A stretch of DNA of 64,000 nt, taken from positions 62,001 to 126,000 of the forward strand of contig NZ_JAAIVB010000048.1 of assembly GCF_010974945.1 (NCBI RefSeq), read 5' to 3'. Shown piece after piece: positions 19,319 to 27,733 of the stretch. The stretch is from Noviherbaspirillum galbum (GTDB lineage: Bacteria; Pseudomonadota; Gammaproteobacteria; Burkholderiales; Burkholderiaceae_D). The first letter of the stretch is position 1. Every line of letters begins with the position of its first letter. The notes beneath the pieces were generated by a model that saw nothing but the letters and a program-made list of their open reading frames with translations, searched no databases and had not been told where the DNA came from. The position numbers and the translations under genes are program-made.

Positions 19319-19891
19319 TCAGCCAAGAGACACATGGCCCACGCGGTAGATCTGCAACCGGCCGTGCCCGCGCTCGTCCTCCGGCAAGCCGGGCATGCCG
19401 CTCCATAGCCGGAACCGCACCAGGCTCCAGTCCGCCGGCTCGAAGCCGGCGAGGCTGGCCAGCACGCCGCGATCCGCCATGCTGGCACTGGACCGCTCGA
19501 TCTCCGCGCGGCGAAGCGCGCCGAGATCGGCGTGCGGCTGGATAGGCAGGATTTCGCGCGTCGCATACCGCGCCTGATCGAGCGCGCTCCCGTGTTCCGC
19601 GTGCCAGACATTCCATCGTTGCACCGCAGGCCAGCCGAACGATTGCGTCAGGCCAACGAAGCCCGGGCCGCACAGGAAATCGTTCATGCCGTCCACGGTA
19701 TGCCACAGGTAGAACGGGGCGTAGACATTGTCGGCGGACGAGGTCTCGTCTCCTTTTCCCGCGTGCAGGTAGGCCTTGAAGGCGAGTCCGGGAAAGCCGT
19801 CCGTGGCGTGGCCGCGCTCGGCGATGCGCCGTTCGATGATGCCCATGTCGTAATCCGCGGGCAACACGAGGTTATATTGCATCGCGATCAT
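19319..19891 (-). CDS. DUF4865 family protein
   Basis: 190 residues starting MIAMQYNLVLPADYDMGIIE. It resembles the DUF4865 family (MQY start, YAPFYLWHTVDGMNDFLCGPGF segment). It is the third gene of an operon with a CMD-family protein and a tautomerase. Its ATG overlaps the tautomerase stop in an ATGA. The family has no established activity; its steady company with tautomerases suggests metabolism of a small carbonyl compound. Confidence 0.8.
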   Translation of the reverse strand: MIAMQYNLVLPADYDMGIIERRIAERGHATDGFPGLAFKAYLHAGKGDETSSADNVYAPFYLWHTVDGMNDFLCGPGFVGLTQSFGWPAVQRWNVWHAEHGSALDQARYATREILPIQPHADLGALRRAEIERSSASMADRGVLASLAGFEPADWSLVRFRLWSGMPGLPEDERGHGRLQIYRVGHVSLG

Positions 19892-20286
19892 TGCGGCAAC
19901 TCCTTCGGGAACAGGGAAAGCTCCCCGCCGCTGAACGACCAGCCGTCGAACTCGGTCATGCTGATGATGACCATGACGTCTTCGGGACGGATTCCCGGCG
20001 CTTCCGCCAGCACCTTCGTCAGGTGGCGGCAAAAGCCTTCCTTCATGGCGGTGCTGCGCGGCTTGCCGGCGGTGATGCAGACAAGCACGAAATCGTCCGA
20101 GCGCGGCCCGCCCTTGTAATGCGGGTCGAACACGAGTTCTTCCGGCTCATGCTGGTGGATGATCTGGAAAAGATCATTCTTGGGGACGTCGAATGCCTCC
20201 ACCATCGCGCGGTAGACACCGTCCGACAAGGCCTTGAGGTAATCGAGGGACTTTCCTTTGCGCAGCGAAATGCGGGCCATGGGCAT
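19888..20286 (-). CDS. Tautomerase-family protein (Pro-1 type)
   Basis: 132 residues. After removal of the initiator Met the N terminus is Pro, the catalytic base of the 4-oxalocrotonate tautomerase superfamily, which supports the ATG at 20286 over a second ATG two codons later. The body (RISLRKGKSLDYLKALSDGV and DDLFQIIHQH-like segment, then FVLVCITAGKPRSTAMKEGF) matches the longer tautomerases found with DUF4865. It sits between CMD and DUF4865 genes in one operon. The substrate is unknown. Confidence 0.85.
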   Translation of the reverse strand: MPMARISLRKGKSLDYLKALSDGVYRAMVEAFDVPKNDLFQIIHQHEPEELVFDPHYKGGPRSDDFVLVCITAGKPRSTAMKEGFCRHLTKVLAEAPGIRPEDVMVIISMTEFDGWSFSGGELSLFPKELPQ

Positions 20287-20326
20287 GATGATCTCCTAAA
20301 GTCGTGGGTGTCGATGTTCCTGCCGA

Positions 20327-20635
20327 TCAATCCTGATCGAGCAGCTTCATGGCGCTGGCGGCCGCGGGCCATCCAGCGTAGAACGCGAGATGCGTGACCG
20401 CCTCGGCCAGTTCTTCCTTCGTCAATCCGTGCTCGCGTGCCTTCGCGAGATGGAATGGCAATTGTTCAAGCCGGTAGAGCGCGACCAGCGCAGCCACCGT
20501 TATCAGGCTGCGGTCGCGGCGAGAGAGGTTCTCACGCTCCCATATGCCAGCGAACAGGACGTCGTCGGTCACTTCCGCGAACTTGGGCGCGATTGCCCCA
20601 AAGGCTTTCTTTCCCAGTCCAACCATCGAGCTCAT
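20327..20635 (-). CDS. Carboxymuconolactone decarboxylase-family protein
   Basis: 102 residues with the CMD fold: LSRRDRSLITVAALVALYRL, then FHLAKAREHGLTKEELAE and AFYAGWPAAASA. The CxxC of AhpD-like peroxidases is absent, so it belongs to the non-redox gamma-carboxymuconolactone decarboxylase-like branch. It is the first gene of an operon with the tautomerase and DUF4865, transcribed away from a LysR regulator. Confidence 0.85.
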   Translation of the reverse strand: MSSMVGLGKKAFGAIAPKFAEVTDDVLFAGIWERENLSRRDRSLITVAALVALYRLEQLPFHLAKAREHGLTKEELAEAVTHLAFYAGWPAAASAMKLLDQD

Positions 20636-20694
20636 GGCATCTCTCCTTGCATGGATGAATCGATTGACAAGGCCAGTATATGGCGCGATGATAA

Positions 20695-20718
20695 TTTCGA
20701 AAATCGGGAAATTCGAAA
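20695..20718. promoter_or_regulatory. Inverted repeat in the LysR/CMD divergent promoter
   Basis: Arms TTTCGAA (20695-20701) and TTCGAAA (20712-20718) with a 10-base spacer, within the 111-bp region between the CMD operon and lysR. The form is a LysR-type T-N11-A-like dyad and the place suits an autoregulatory LysR box. Function is inferred. Confidence 0.5.
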
Positions 20719-20746
20719 CTTAACGTTCAGCTTTTCGGGATAATGG

Positions 20747-21622
20747 ATGCGACGGATTAACTTCGACATCGATGCCTTGCGCAGCTTCGCGGTGGGCATG
20801 GAACTGGGCAGCTTCGCCAAGGCCGCCGACCGTCTCGGGCGGTCGACCTCCGCCGTGAGCGCGCAACTGAAGAAACTCGAGGACCAGGCAGGTGTGGTGC
20901 TGCTGCGCAAGGCGGGCCGCGGCATGGCGCTGACCAACGCAGGCGAACTCATGCTCGGCTATGCACGGCGCATGCTCGAGCTGAACGACGAAGCCGCGAT
21001 GGCTGTCGGCGCGACCGGATTGCAAGGCTCGGTACGTCTCGGCTTGCAGGAAGATTTCGGAGAGCACCTGCTGCCCGAGGTGCTGGGCCGCTTCGCGCGC
21101 AGCCATCCCGGCGTGCACATCGAGGCGAAGGTGGCGCGCAATGCCGATCTCGTCGCCGACATGATTGCCGGCAGGCTCGACCTGGTGCTGGCATGGCAAG
21201 GCGCCCGGGACACGCCGCATGTCGAGGAGCTGGGGCGTTACCAGATGGAGTGGATCGGCCCGGCCGGCCCGGTTCCCGCCTTCCTGCAAGACCGCGACTT
21301 GCCGCTGCCGCTGGTGGCATTCGACGCGCCCTGCGTGATGCGCACCGTCGCCATCGAGGCGCTCGACCGGGCGGGCATTCCCTGGCGGATCGCCTTCACC
21401 AGCCACAGCCTTGGCGCCGTATGGGCGGCCGTTGCCGCCGGCCTCGGCGTCACGGTACGCACCCGGTTCGGACTGCGCTCTAACCTGCGGACGCTGCCGG
21501 CCGAGGCCCACGGCTTGCCGACATTGCCAAAGGTCGGACTGGTGCTGCATCGCCTCGAACCTGAACTGAACGAAACCTGCGCCTTGCTGGCGGCAGACCT
21601 GCGGGAAAGCGTTGCACTTTGA
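20747..21622 (+). CDS. LysR-family transcriptional regulator
   Basis: 291 residues. The N-terminal winged HTH includes LRSFAVGMELGSFAKAADRL and STSAVSAQLKKLEDQAG, and a LysR substrate-binding domain follows (GSVRLGLQEDFGEHLLPEVL onward). It is divergent from the CMD-tautomerase-DUF4865 operon, the usual position for its regulator. A dyad lies in the shared promoter. The effector is not predictable. Confidence 0.9.
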   Translation: MRRINFDIDALRSFAVGMELGSFAKAADRLGRSTSAVSAQLKKLEDQAGVVLLRKAGRGMALTNAGELMLGYARRMLELNDEAAMAVGATGLQGSVRLGLQEDFGEHLLPEVLGRFARSHPGVHIEAKVARNADLVADMIAGRLDLVLAWQGARDTPHVEELGRYQMEWIGPAGPVPAFLQDRDLPLPLVAFDAPCVMRTVAIEALDRAGIPWRIAFTSHSLGAVWAAVAAGLGVTVRTRFGLRSNLRTLPAEAHGLPTLPKVGLVLHRLEPELNETCALLAADLRESVAL

Positions 21623-21641
21623 GAACGACGAGAATGGATGG

Positions 21642-22388
21642 ATGCCCATGCGCCACATGGAATTGACCGAAGAGCTCGTTGCCCGCACCCGGCGCGCCAT
21701 GCACGATCCCGGACCGCTGCCCGGCCTCGCCTACCAGAGCGCGGAGGACTACGACGCGATGGTGAACGGCTTGCTGCAGGAACGGCCGACGGGCCAGCCG
21801 GTGTGGCTGTTCGCCTTCGGCTCGCTGATCTGGAAACCGGAATGCGAGCACCTCGACGAAATGCGCGGCACCGCTTACGGATGGCGACGTTCCTTCTGCT
21901 TCGAGATACGCCGGTTTCGCGCGACGCCGGATTGCCCGGGACTGATGATGTCCCTCGACCGCGGCGGCCAGTGCCAGGGCATGCTTTACAGGCTCGCGGA
22001 AGAGACGGTGCGGGAGCAGCTGCACAAGCTGTGCCGGCGCGAAATCACGATCAAGCCGGCCAACACTTATGCGCGCTGGGTCACGGTCGATACCGAGGCC
22101 GGTTCCATGCGTGCGATCGCCTTCGTGATGAACAGGAAATCGCCCGCGTATGTGAGGGACCCCGCGCCCGAGCACATCGCCCGGGTGCTTGCCCAGGCAT
22201 GCGGACACTGGGGGTCAGGCGCGGAGTATCTGTTCAACACCATACGAGGGCTGCAAGGGCACGGCATACATGATCGTTACCTCTGGCGCCTCCAGAGCCT
22301 GGTCGCCAGGCAGATCATCACCGGCGGCGCAATCCCCGCGCATCAAGGCGATCATCAAGGCAATTCCTTGCCGGACCCGGCTTCCTGA
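21642..22388 (+). CDS. Gamma-glutamylcyclotransferase (ChaC-like)
   Basis: About 248 residues. The GGCT substrate-binding motif is FAFGSLIWKPE, and ChaC hallmarks RRSFCFEIRRFR and EYLFNTIRGL follow. ChaC enzymes split glutathione to 5-oxoproline and Cys-Gly in the cytoplasm. The ATG at 21642, or the one two codons later, is likelier than an upstream TTG. It follows the LysR gene by 19 bp and may be read through from it. The 3' end overlaps the convergent GNAT gene by 34 bp. Confidence 0.87.
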   Translation: MPMRHMELTEELVARTRRAMHDPGPLPGLAYQSAEDYDAMVNGLLQERPTGQPVWLFAFGSLIWKPECEHLDEMRGTAYGWRRSFCFEIRRFRATPDCPGLMMSLDRGGQCQGMLYRLAEETVREQLHKLCRREITIKPANTYARWVTVDTEAGSMRAIAFVMNRKSPAYVRDPAPEHIARVLAQACGHWGSGAEYLFNTIRGLQGHGIHDRYLWRLQSLVARQIITGGAIPAHQGDHQGNSLPDPAS

Positions 22389-22912
22389 CCGAACTCCAGC
22401 CACATCGATTGTTCCATGAGTTCCGCATCCGGCCGCATGCGCTGCGGTTCGCCGACGGCTTTGAATCCGAGCCGTTCGTAAAGCCGCCGGGCTGGCGTTT
22501 CGCCGCAGGTCACCGCCAGCGCGATGCCCTGCGCCCCATTGTTGCGGGCCCATGCGATGCTGGTTTCCACCATGCCCTTGCCGACGCCGTGGCCGCGGCA
22601 GTCTGGTGCCGTCCAGACCTGGTAGAGGGCCGCCTTTCGCGTTGCATGCTGCGAATCAGGCGTGATGCGGCACCATGCAAGCCCGGCATGGCGAGCGTCC
22701 AGGCGGGCCAGGAGCGGCAGGTCGAGCGCAGAAGAAACGCCGGCCGCAAGGCGCCTTTCCCACTCTGGATCGGGCCTCTCGCGTTCCTGCGCCAGCGTGC
22801 TTCCGAATGCATCGGGCGACTCGGCCAGGGCACGCAGGCGCAGGTCGCGATAGGCAGTCCATTCTTCTGGGGAAAAGCGGGAAATGACGAGCATGCTGGG
22901 CAGGTGCGGCAT
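22355..22912 (-). CDS. GNAT-family N-acetyltransferase
   Basis: About 185 residues. The core is LRLRALAESPDAFGSTLAQE, an opening typical of GNAT proteins acting on small amines. The acetyl-CoA loop is VWTAPDCRGHGVGKGMVETS, and ARRLYERLGFKAVG follows. Starts at 22912 or 22894 are both possible, and further upstream sequence looks non-coding. The acceptor is unknown. Confidence 0.83.
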   Translation of the reverse strand: MPHLPSMLVISRFSPEEWTAYRDLRLRALAESPDAFGSTLAQERERPDPEWERRLAAGVSSALDLPLLARLDARHAGLAWCRITPDSQHATRKAALYQVWTAPDCRGHGVGKGMVETSIAWARNNGAQGIALAVTCGETPARRLYERLGFKAVGEPQRMRPDAELMEQSMWLEFGQEAGSGKELP

Positions 22913-23125
22913 GACGCGAAGCGAAGCGCCAGCCTTCAATGGAAACGTTACCGTCATGTTCACATGGAAACAGGATCGCAGCAATACCGGAGGCGGGAGG
23001 ACGATCCGGTTGACCCATCAAAATCGTTGACGTAAGCCGGTGAGGGCATTAGCCTCCCTTGACCCGTTCACGCAGCGAGACGTGCGCGAACCAACGACGA
23101 AATTGGTCATCACTGGAGACTGGAC

Positions 23126-23617
23126 ATGGCCGCCAAGAACACGATTTGCCTGTGGTACGAGGGCGGGGCGCTCGACGCCGCCCGCTTTTACGCCGAAACC
23201 TTTCCGGACAGCGCCGTTGGAAAGATCCACCTCGCGCCGGATGACTATCCCGACGGCAAGCAGGGAGACGTGCTGACGGTGGAATTCACCGTCGCCGGCA
23301 TTCCCTGCATCGGCCTGAACGGCGGGCCCCACTTCAAGCACAACGAAGCATTTTCATTCCAGATCGCCACCGAGGACCAGGAAGAGACGGATCGCCTGTG
23401 GAATGCCATCGTCGCCCATGGCGGACAGGAAAGCGCGTGCGGCTGGTGCAAGGACCGCTGGGGCATCTCATGGCAGATCACGCCGCGGGCACTGGTCGCG
23501 GCAATCAGCGACGCCGACCGGGCGGCAGCGCGGCGCGCCTTCAATGCGATGATGACCATGAAGAAGATCGACATCGCAACCATCGAAGCGGCGCGCGCGG
23601 GCCGGGACCGCGACTGA
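23126..23617 (+). CDS. VOC-superfamily protein (PhnB / 3-dmu-9_3-mt type)
   Basis: 163 residues with the paired beta-alpha-beta units of the vicinal-oxygen-chelate fold: NTICLWYEGGALDAARFYAE, then GIPCIGLNGGPHFKHNEAFS and CGWCKDRWGISWQITP. The single-polypeptide PhnB-like group is widespread and mostly uncharacterised. It is a single gene and no metal ligand set is certain from sequence. Confidence 0.82.
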   Translation: MAAKNTICLWYEGGALDAARFYAETFPDSAVGKIHLAPDDYPDGKQGDVLTVEFTVAGIPCIGLNGGPHFKHNEAFSFQIATEDQEETDRLWNAIVAHGGQESACGWCKDRWGISWQITPRALVAAISDADRAAARRAFNAMMTMKKIDIATIEAARAGRDRD

Positions 23618-23638
23618 TCCCAGGGCGAACGGGATGCG

Positions 23639-24082
23639 TCAGGCGAGCAGGCCGCCGCGGAACGATACCCCTACCACGACGAAGAGCACGGACAGCAGGG
23701 TCACCAGGCGGATGCGGCGTGCCATGGCCGGCAAGGTCGCCGGACTTAGACGAGGAATGATGCGCAGCCGCGTATCGAGCGCCGTCATGCTCGTCATTGC
23801 CAGCAGCAGAAGCTTGAAGGTGATGAGCTTGCCGGGAAAGGCATCGAAAGTGAACCAGGATGACACATCAGGCAGCAGGCTGTAGGCCAGCCATGCGCCC
23901 GAGATCACCTGGATGAGCAGGGCCGGCATGCCGACGCGCTCGTAGGCGGACTCGAAGCCGGACAGCACGCCGGGATCGCGCGCGGCCAGTGCCTTTGGCA
24001 GGACGGAAAAGGCAAGCACCAGGTGTCCGCCGGTCCAGACCGTGGCCGACAGCACGTGAAGCAGGAGAATGAGCTGATGCAT
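23639..24082 (-). CDS. CopD-like integral membrane protein
   Basis: 147 residues and four predicted membrane helices: HQLILLLHVLSATVWTGGHL, ALLIQVISGAWLAYSLL, LITFKLLLLAMTSMTAL and LVTLLSVLFVVVGVSF. A conserved His occurs in each of the first motifs (LLLHVLSATVWTGGHL). This resembles CopD-domain and related heme/copper-linked membrane proteins. ATG at 24082 is chosen because the hydrophobic start follows directly. It is the last gene of an operon with an outer-membrane protein and a TlpA thioredoxin, next to nirK. A role in copper or heme handling is inferred. Confidence 0.72.
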   Translation of the reverse strand: MHQLILLLHVLSATVWTGGHLVLAFSVLPKALAARDPGVLSGFESAYERVGMPALLIQVISGAWLAYSLLPDVSSWFTFDAFPGKLITFKLLLLAMTSMTALDTRLRIIPRLSPATLPAMARRIRLVTLLSVLFVVVGVSFRGGLLA

Positions 24083-24110
24083 GAGCGATTGCCCGAAGGC
24101 GCCTTTTCGG

Positions 24111-24602
24111 CTAACGGTCCTGGCGGGTTCCCTGCAGCAGGTCTTCGAGTTCCTGCCTGGTGATCGCGCCTTCCTTGAGCAGTGCCTGCCTGCCGCCCTT
24201 GTCATACACGATGGTGGTCGGAAAGCCGCGCGCATGGAATTGCGACAGCGTCTGCCGGTCGGCGGCAACGATGGGATAGGTTGCACCGAGCTGGCTGGCG
24301 AACTGGCTGATCTTCCTGGTGTCCGCGCCGTCGGCCGCCACGCCTAGCACCACGATGTCCTGACGCGATTTATGCAAGGCCTCGAGCGCCGGGATTTCCG
24401 CGACGCAGGGAGGACACCACGTCGCCCAGAGATTGACCACGACCCATTTTCCCTGGTGCCGGCTCAGGTTGTGAAGCTGGCCGGCGGTGTCGGTCACCTC
24501 GAACGCCGCCGGCGCGGCCGATACAGCCGATGCAGCCGACATGAGGGCTGCCATCAATGAAAATGCTGCCGCTGCGAGACACTTCCTGGACATGGTGAAC
24601 AT
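24111..24602 (-). CDS. TlpA/ResA-family periplasmic thioredoxin
   Basis: 163 residues with a signal peptide (about residues 1-30, ending AVSAA) and a thioredoxin fold with active site WCPPC (Cys63, Cys66) and the cis-Pro in FPTTIVYD. It is a periplasmic thiol reductant of the kind that keeps cytochrome c heme-binding cysteines or copper-site cysteines reduced. It is the middle gene of the operon with the outer-membrane protein and CopD-like protein. The stop lies 29 bp from the CopD-like start. Confidence 0.88.
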   Translation of the reverse strand: MFTMSRKCLAAAAFSLMAALMSAASAVSAAPAAFEVTDTAGQLHNLSRHQGKWVVVNLWATWCPPCVAEIPALEALHKSRQDIVVLGVAADGADTRKISQFASQLGATYPIVAADRQTLSQFHARGFPTTIVYDKGGRQALLKEGAITRQELEDLLQGTRQDR

Positions 24603-24652
24603 GATCGTTCTCCCGTTTGCAAAACCTTGTTGTTGCGCTTTCCGCGGACGCC

Positions 24653-25606
24653 TCAGAACCGTCCGCTGATGCCGATGGTCGCGGCGCGGCGGGCGGTCAG
24701 CTGGACACCGTTGACGTTCTGGTACAGCGGTTGCTGGATGAATCCGTACACCTGCATGTTGTCGCTCAACGTATAAGCCAGGCCGGGACTCACGAACAGG
24801 GAACGGCTGCCGCTGTCCTCGGGTTCCGCTTCCGCGCCGCTGTCGCGGCGCTTGACGACCATGTTGAGCTGAACGAGGCCGCCGAGCTTCTCTGTCAGGT
24901 TCTTGCGCACCCCGAGGTCAGCCGTCAGCTGGCCGCCGGGCTTGTAGCCTGCATGCTCGGCGATGGCTTGCTGCACCTGGGCCTGCGCGAACCAGGAGAT
25001 GTCGCTCGCCGGCAAGCGCTGGTGATAATACGCGCCGAGCAGCAGGTCCGTGGTTCCTGTGCCGGGCTGGAGGCTGCGTTCGGCAACGGAGCCGGCCGCG
25101 TTCGTCACGCTGGTGGAGCCGGTGGGCAGCTTCACGCCGAACAGCAGGCCGGCCGTCGACGGATTCGCTGCGTCGCCGGCCAGGGGAAGCTGGTATCGGC
25201 CCGTCACGCGCACATCGCCCAGCTCCTGGTATTGCCATTGCTCGCTCAGCTGTGCGCCATGATGGTTATGAATGTGCAAGTGATCGCGATCGGTCAGGGG
25301 AGCCACGATGGACAAGCCCCATCCCGAACTGAAGGTATGGCTGAAGCTGGCGACGAGGTTGCGGTTATACGTCCTGACCTCGTCGTGATGGCGCGGCACC
25401 TGTCCGACGGCGATGTCGTCCGTGCCGGTGCGCGGCTGATCCTGCTTGATGAATTCATAACGCAGGTCGAAGGACGAGCCGGCATCCACGCTGGCGCTTT
25501 CGGCGGTCCAGTTCGTGTTGACCGTGCAGAAGGCGGATCCGCAGCTTGCCTCGGCAAGGGCGGGAACGAGGAAGGCGAGGGCGACAAAGGTAGCGGTGCG
25601 ATTCAT
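24653..25606 (-). CDS. Outer-membrane beta-barrel protein (transporter-like)
   Basis: 317 residues with signal peptide MNRTATFVALAFLVPALAEA. The mature N terminus has two Cys (SCGSAFCTVNTNW). Alternating strands follow, with a His-rich segment, RDHLHIHNHHGAQL, that could bind metal. It ends in GISGRF with the C-terminal Phe required by the BAM machinery. ATG at 25606 gives the signal peptide directly. It is first in an operon with tlpA and the CopD-like gene. An FNR/DNR-like site sits 107 bp upstream, linking the operon to the nearby denitrification genes. Confidence 0.78.
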   Translation of the reverse strand: MNRTATFVALAFLVPALAEASCGSAFCTVNTNWTAESASVDAGSSFDLRYEFIKQDQPRTGTDDIAVGQVPRHHDEVRTYNRNLVASFSHTFSSGWGLSIVAPLTDRDHLHIHNHHGAQLSEQWQYQELGDVRVTGRYQLPLAGDAANPSTAGLLFGVKLPTGSTSVTNAAGSVAERSLQPGTGTTDLLLGAYYHQRLPASDISWFAQAQVQQAIAEHAGYKPGGQLTADLGVRKNLTEKLGGLVQLNMVVKRRDSGAEAEPEDSGSRSLFVSPGLAYTLSDNMQVYGFIQQPLYQNVNGVQLTARRAATIGISGRF

Positions 25607-25712
25607 GATTTTTTGATGACGTGCCGTCGGACCTGGGCACCACAGCACGCCGACGACGACACGTTGCTGCAGCAAGTGAAGCCATCGTACCCATCATGAG
25701 GCATTTGAAAAA

Positions 25713-25726
25713 ATGACTCAGATCAA
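25713..25726 (-). promoter_or_regulatory. FNR/DNR-like box upstream of the OMP-tlpA-copD operon
   Basis: On the minus strand the sequence reads TTGATCTGAGTCAT, a TTGAT-N4-ATCAA-type site with two mismatches in the second half. If it acts at -41.5, transcription would start near 25678, leaving a 5' leader of about 70 bases. It shares TTGATCTG with the sites before nirK and norB. Confidence 0.45.
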
Positions 25727-26002
25727 ACAATCCGGACTTGCGCGCATATGCCGACGGCATGGCGATGACAAGGCGTCAATCCAAATTTCACCATGACTGG
25801 CCTGCGTGCGCGATGTTCATGCGCATTAGTCCTTGGCCGCACTCGAGAGGTTTTGCAGAGTGCCTTGTCCTGCCATGCAGGCCGTCGTTCCCGCTCGCCC
25901 GCATGGCAAATCGAATACCGGCATGTCATGCAATCTTGAAAACCTCACGTCGTAGCGCGGCTTGTGGCGTAACCGACGCATGCCTGGCGCATCCGGAATT
26001 AG

Positions 26003-26016
26003 TTGATCTGGATCAT
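26003..26016 (+). promoter_or_regulatory. FNR/DNR/NnrR box of the nirK promoter
   Basis: TTGATCTGGATCAT fits TTGAT-N4-ATCAA with one mismatch. It lies 83 bp before the nirK ATG; a -41.5 location predicts a start near 26051. Activation of nirK by a CRP/FNR-family regulator under low oxygen or nitric oxide is established for denitrifiers. The rest of the 492-bp gap 25607-26098 holds no convincing gene. Confidence 0.7.
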
Positions 26017-26098
26017 GTTCGCTTTTGAGGGCGCGGTCGTAGGATGTGCCTCAACTGAACCGAAAACGATTTTTCAGACAGTGAACAAGGTGAATAAC

Positions 26099-27502
26099 AT
26101 GAAACGCAAACTGTATCCCCAACTTATTGCATGCGCCGTACTCGGCCTGGCTTCCGTCACCGGCGCTTATGCGCAGACCGCGCATAACCATGGCACATCC
26201 AGCGCAGTCCAGATCCGTCCCGACGTCACATACACGCTTCGCACGGACATCGCCGACGGCAAGCTCGTCTTCATCGGTGAAGCCGGCAACATCAAGGGCA
26301 AGGTCAATCCGCAACTGAACGTGCCGGAAGGCGCCGTCGTGCAGATCAACCTCGTCAATGGCGACGGCGCGACGCACGATATTACGGTGCCTGATTTCGC
26401 GACCAAGTCGAACCAGCTGAATGCCAAGGGTTCCAGCACGGCGATCGTATTCAAGGCGAACAAGAAAGGCGAATTCCAGTACATCTGCTCGCTGCCGGGC
26501 CACGTCCAGGCGGGCATGATCGGCAAGATCGTTGTCGGCGGCGAAGCGGCAAAGACTGAATCTAAGGCAGCCGATGTGTCGCGCAGCCCGCTTGAAGTAG
26601 GCACCCCGGTCGGCGCGCGCGGACCGCAAAAGCTGACGGTCAATCTCGAGACCACCGAGGTCACGGGCCAGCTGATGGATGGCAGCACCTACAAATACTG
26701 GACTTTCAACAACAAGGTTCCCGGACCCTTCATTCGCGTGCGCGTCGGCGACACCGTCACCGTGAACATGGCGAATGCCAAGGACAGCCACATGATCCAC
26801 TCCGTCGACTTCCACGCCGTGACCGGTCCCGGCGGCGGCGCGGCGGTGACGCAGGCGGCACCGGGAAGCACCAAGAGCTTCACCTTCAAGGCGCTCAATC
26901 CCGGCCTCTATGTGTATCACTGCGCAACGCCGATGGTGGCCCAGCATATTTCCAACGGCATGTACGGCATGATCCTGGTCGAGCCGGAAGGCGGCCTGCC
27001 CAAGGTCGACCGCGAATTCTACGTGATGCAAGGCGAGCTTTATACCGCGCAGAAGCATGGTACGCCGGGAGAGAACGAGTTCTCGCTCGAGAAGCTGCTG
27101 GCGGAACAGCCTGAGCACATGATGTTCAACGGCACGCATGATGCGCTGACCAAGACGCACCGCATGGAAGCCAAGGTAGGCGAAACCGTGCGCGTCTTCT
27201 TCGGCGTCGGCGGTCCGAATGCCACGTCGAGCTTCCACGTGATCGGCGAAGTCTTTGACCGCGTCTACAGCCAGGGCGACCTGACATCGCCGCCGCTGAA
27301 GAACGTGCAGACCACAACCGTCGCGCCCGGCGGCGCCACGATGGTCGAGTTCAAGGTCGAAGCACCGGGACGCTTCATCCTGGTGGACCACGCCCTGTCG
27401 CGCATGGAAAAGGGTCTCGTCGGCTTCCTCTATGTCAATGGCGCCGACCAGCCTGACGTGTTCCAGGCACATACCCGCCCCGATGCCGACTCGGGACACT
27501 GA
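26099..27502 (+). CDS. nirK: Copper nitrite reductase NirK with an extra N-terminal cupredoxin domain
   Basis: 467 residues, well above the roughly 340-380 of ordinary NirK. It reduces nitrite to nitric oxide in the periplasm. A signal peptide ends AYAQ. Residues 40-155 form a separate cupredoxin with a full type-1 copper set (His near 93, Cys130, His135, Met140 in CSLPGHVQAGM). The catalytic two-domain core follows. Its type-1 ligands are His234, Cys275, His283 and Met288, and its type-2 ligands are His239, His274 and His431. The catalytic pair is Asp237 (HSVDFH) and His380 (SSFHVIGE). All key residues are present. The domain order recalls the Hyphomicrobium-type three-domain enzymes. An FNR-like box precedes it, a terminator follows, and a small cytochrome c gene lies downstream. 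Confidence 0.95.
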   Translation: MKRKLYPQLIACAVLGLASVTGAYAQTAHNHGTSSAVQIRPDVTYTLRTDIADGKLVFIGEAGNIKGKVNPQLNVPEGAVVQINLVNGDGATHDITVPDFATKSNQLNAKGSSTAIVFKANKKGEFQYICSLPGHVQAGMIGKIVVGGEAAKTESKAADVSRSPLEVGTPVGARGPQKLTVNLETTEVTGQLMDGSTYKYWTFNNKVPGPFIRVRVGDTVTVNMANAKDSHMIHSVDFHAVTGPGGGAAVTQAAPGSTKSFTFKALNPGLYVYHCATPMVAQHISNGMYGMILVEPEGGLPKVDREFYVMQGELYTAQKHGTPGENEFSLEKLLAEQPEHMMFNGTHDALTKTHRMEAKVGETVRVFFGVGGPNATSSFHVIGEVFDRVYSQGDLTSPPLKNVQTTTVAPGGATMVEFKVEAPGRFILVDHALSRMEKGLVGFLYVNGADQPDVFQAHTRPDADSGH

Positions 27503-27538
27503 CCTGACTTTCCTCTGATCTCTTCATGTTTCCTCCTT

Positions 27539-27563
27539 GGCCCGCCTCGTGCGGGCCTTTTTT
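27539..27563 (+). terminator. Rho-independent terminator of nirK
   Basis: Stem GGCCCGC / GCGGGCC with a five-base loop followed by six T residues, 37 bp after the nirK stop. It separates nirK from the cytochrome gene, which must have its own promoter. Confidence 0.85.
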
Positions 27564-27733
27564 ATGCGCGACCGGAATCCGCACGCCGAATTGCTCACGT
27601 GCAGCGTTCCGCCGGCCGCGTGCCCTTGGTCCTTAATGTTGAGTGCCCGCCATCGTCTTTCAGGAACATCTTGCCAAGGATGCAGGTCAATCGCCTTGCA
27701 TGTCCTGATTAACCCACATAACTAAATGCGAGG

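Noticed and set aside
26051..27499. Long open frame antisense to nirK (about 480 codons).
   Set aside because: It mirrors the codon bias of nirK, encodes an improbable His/Arg/Asp-rich protein and lies over a gene with all catalytic residues.
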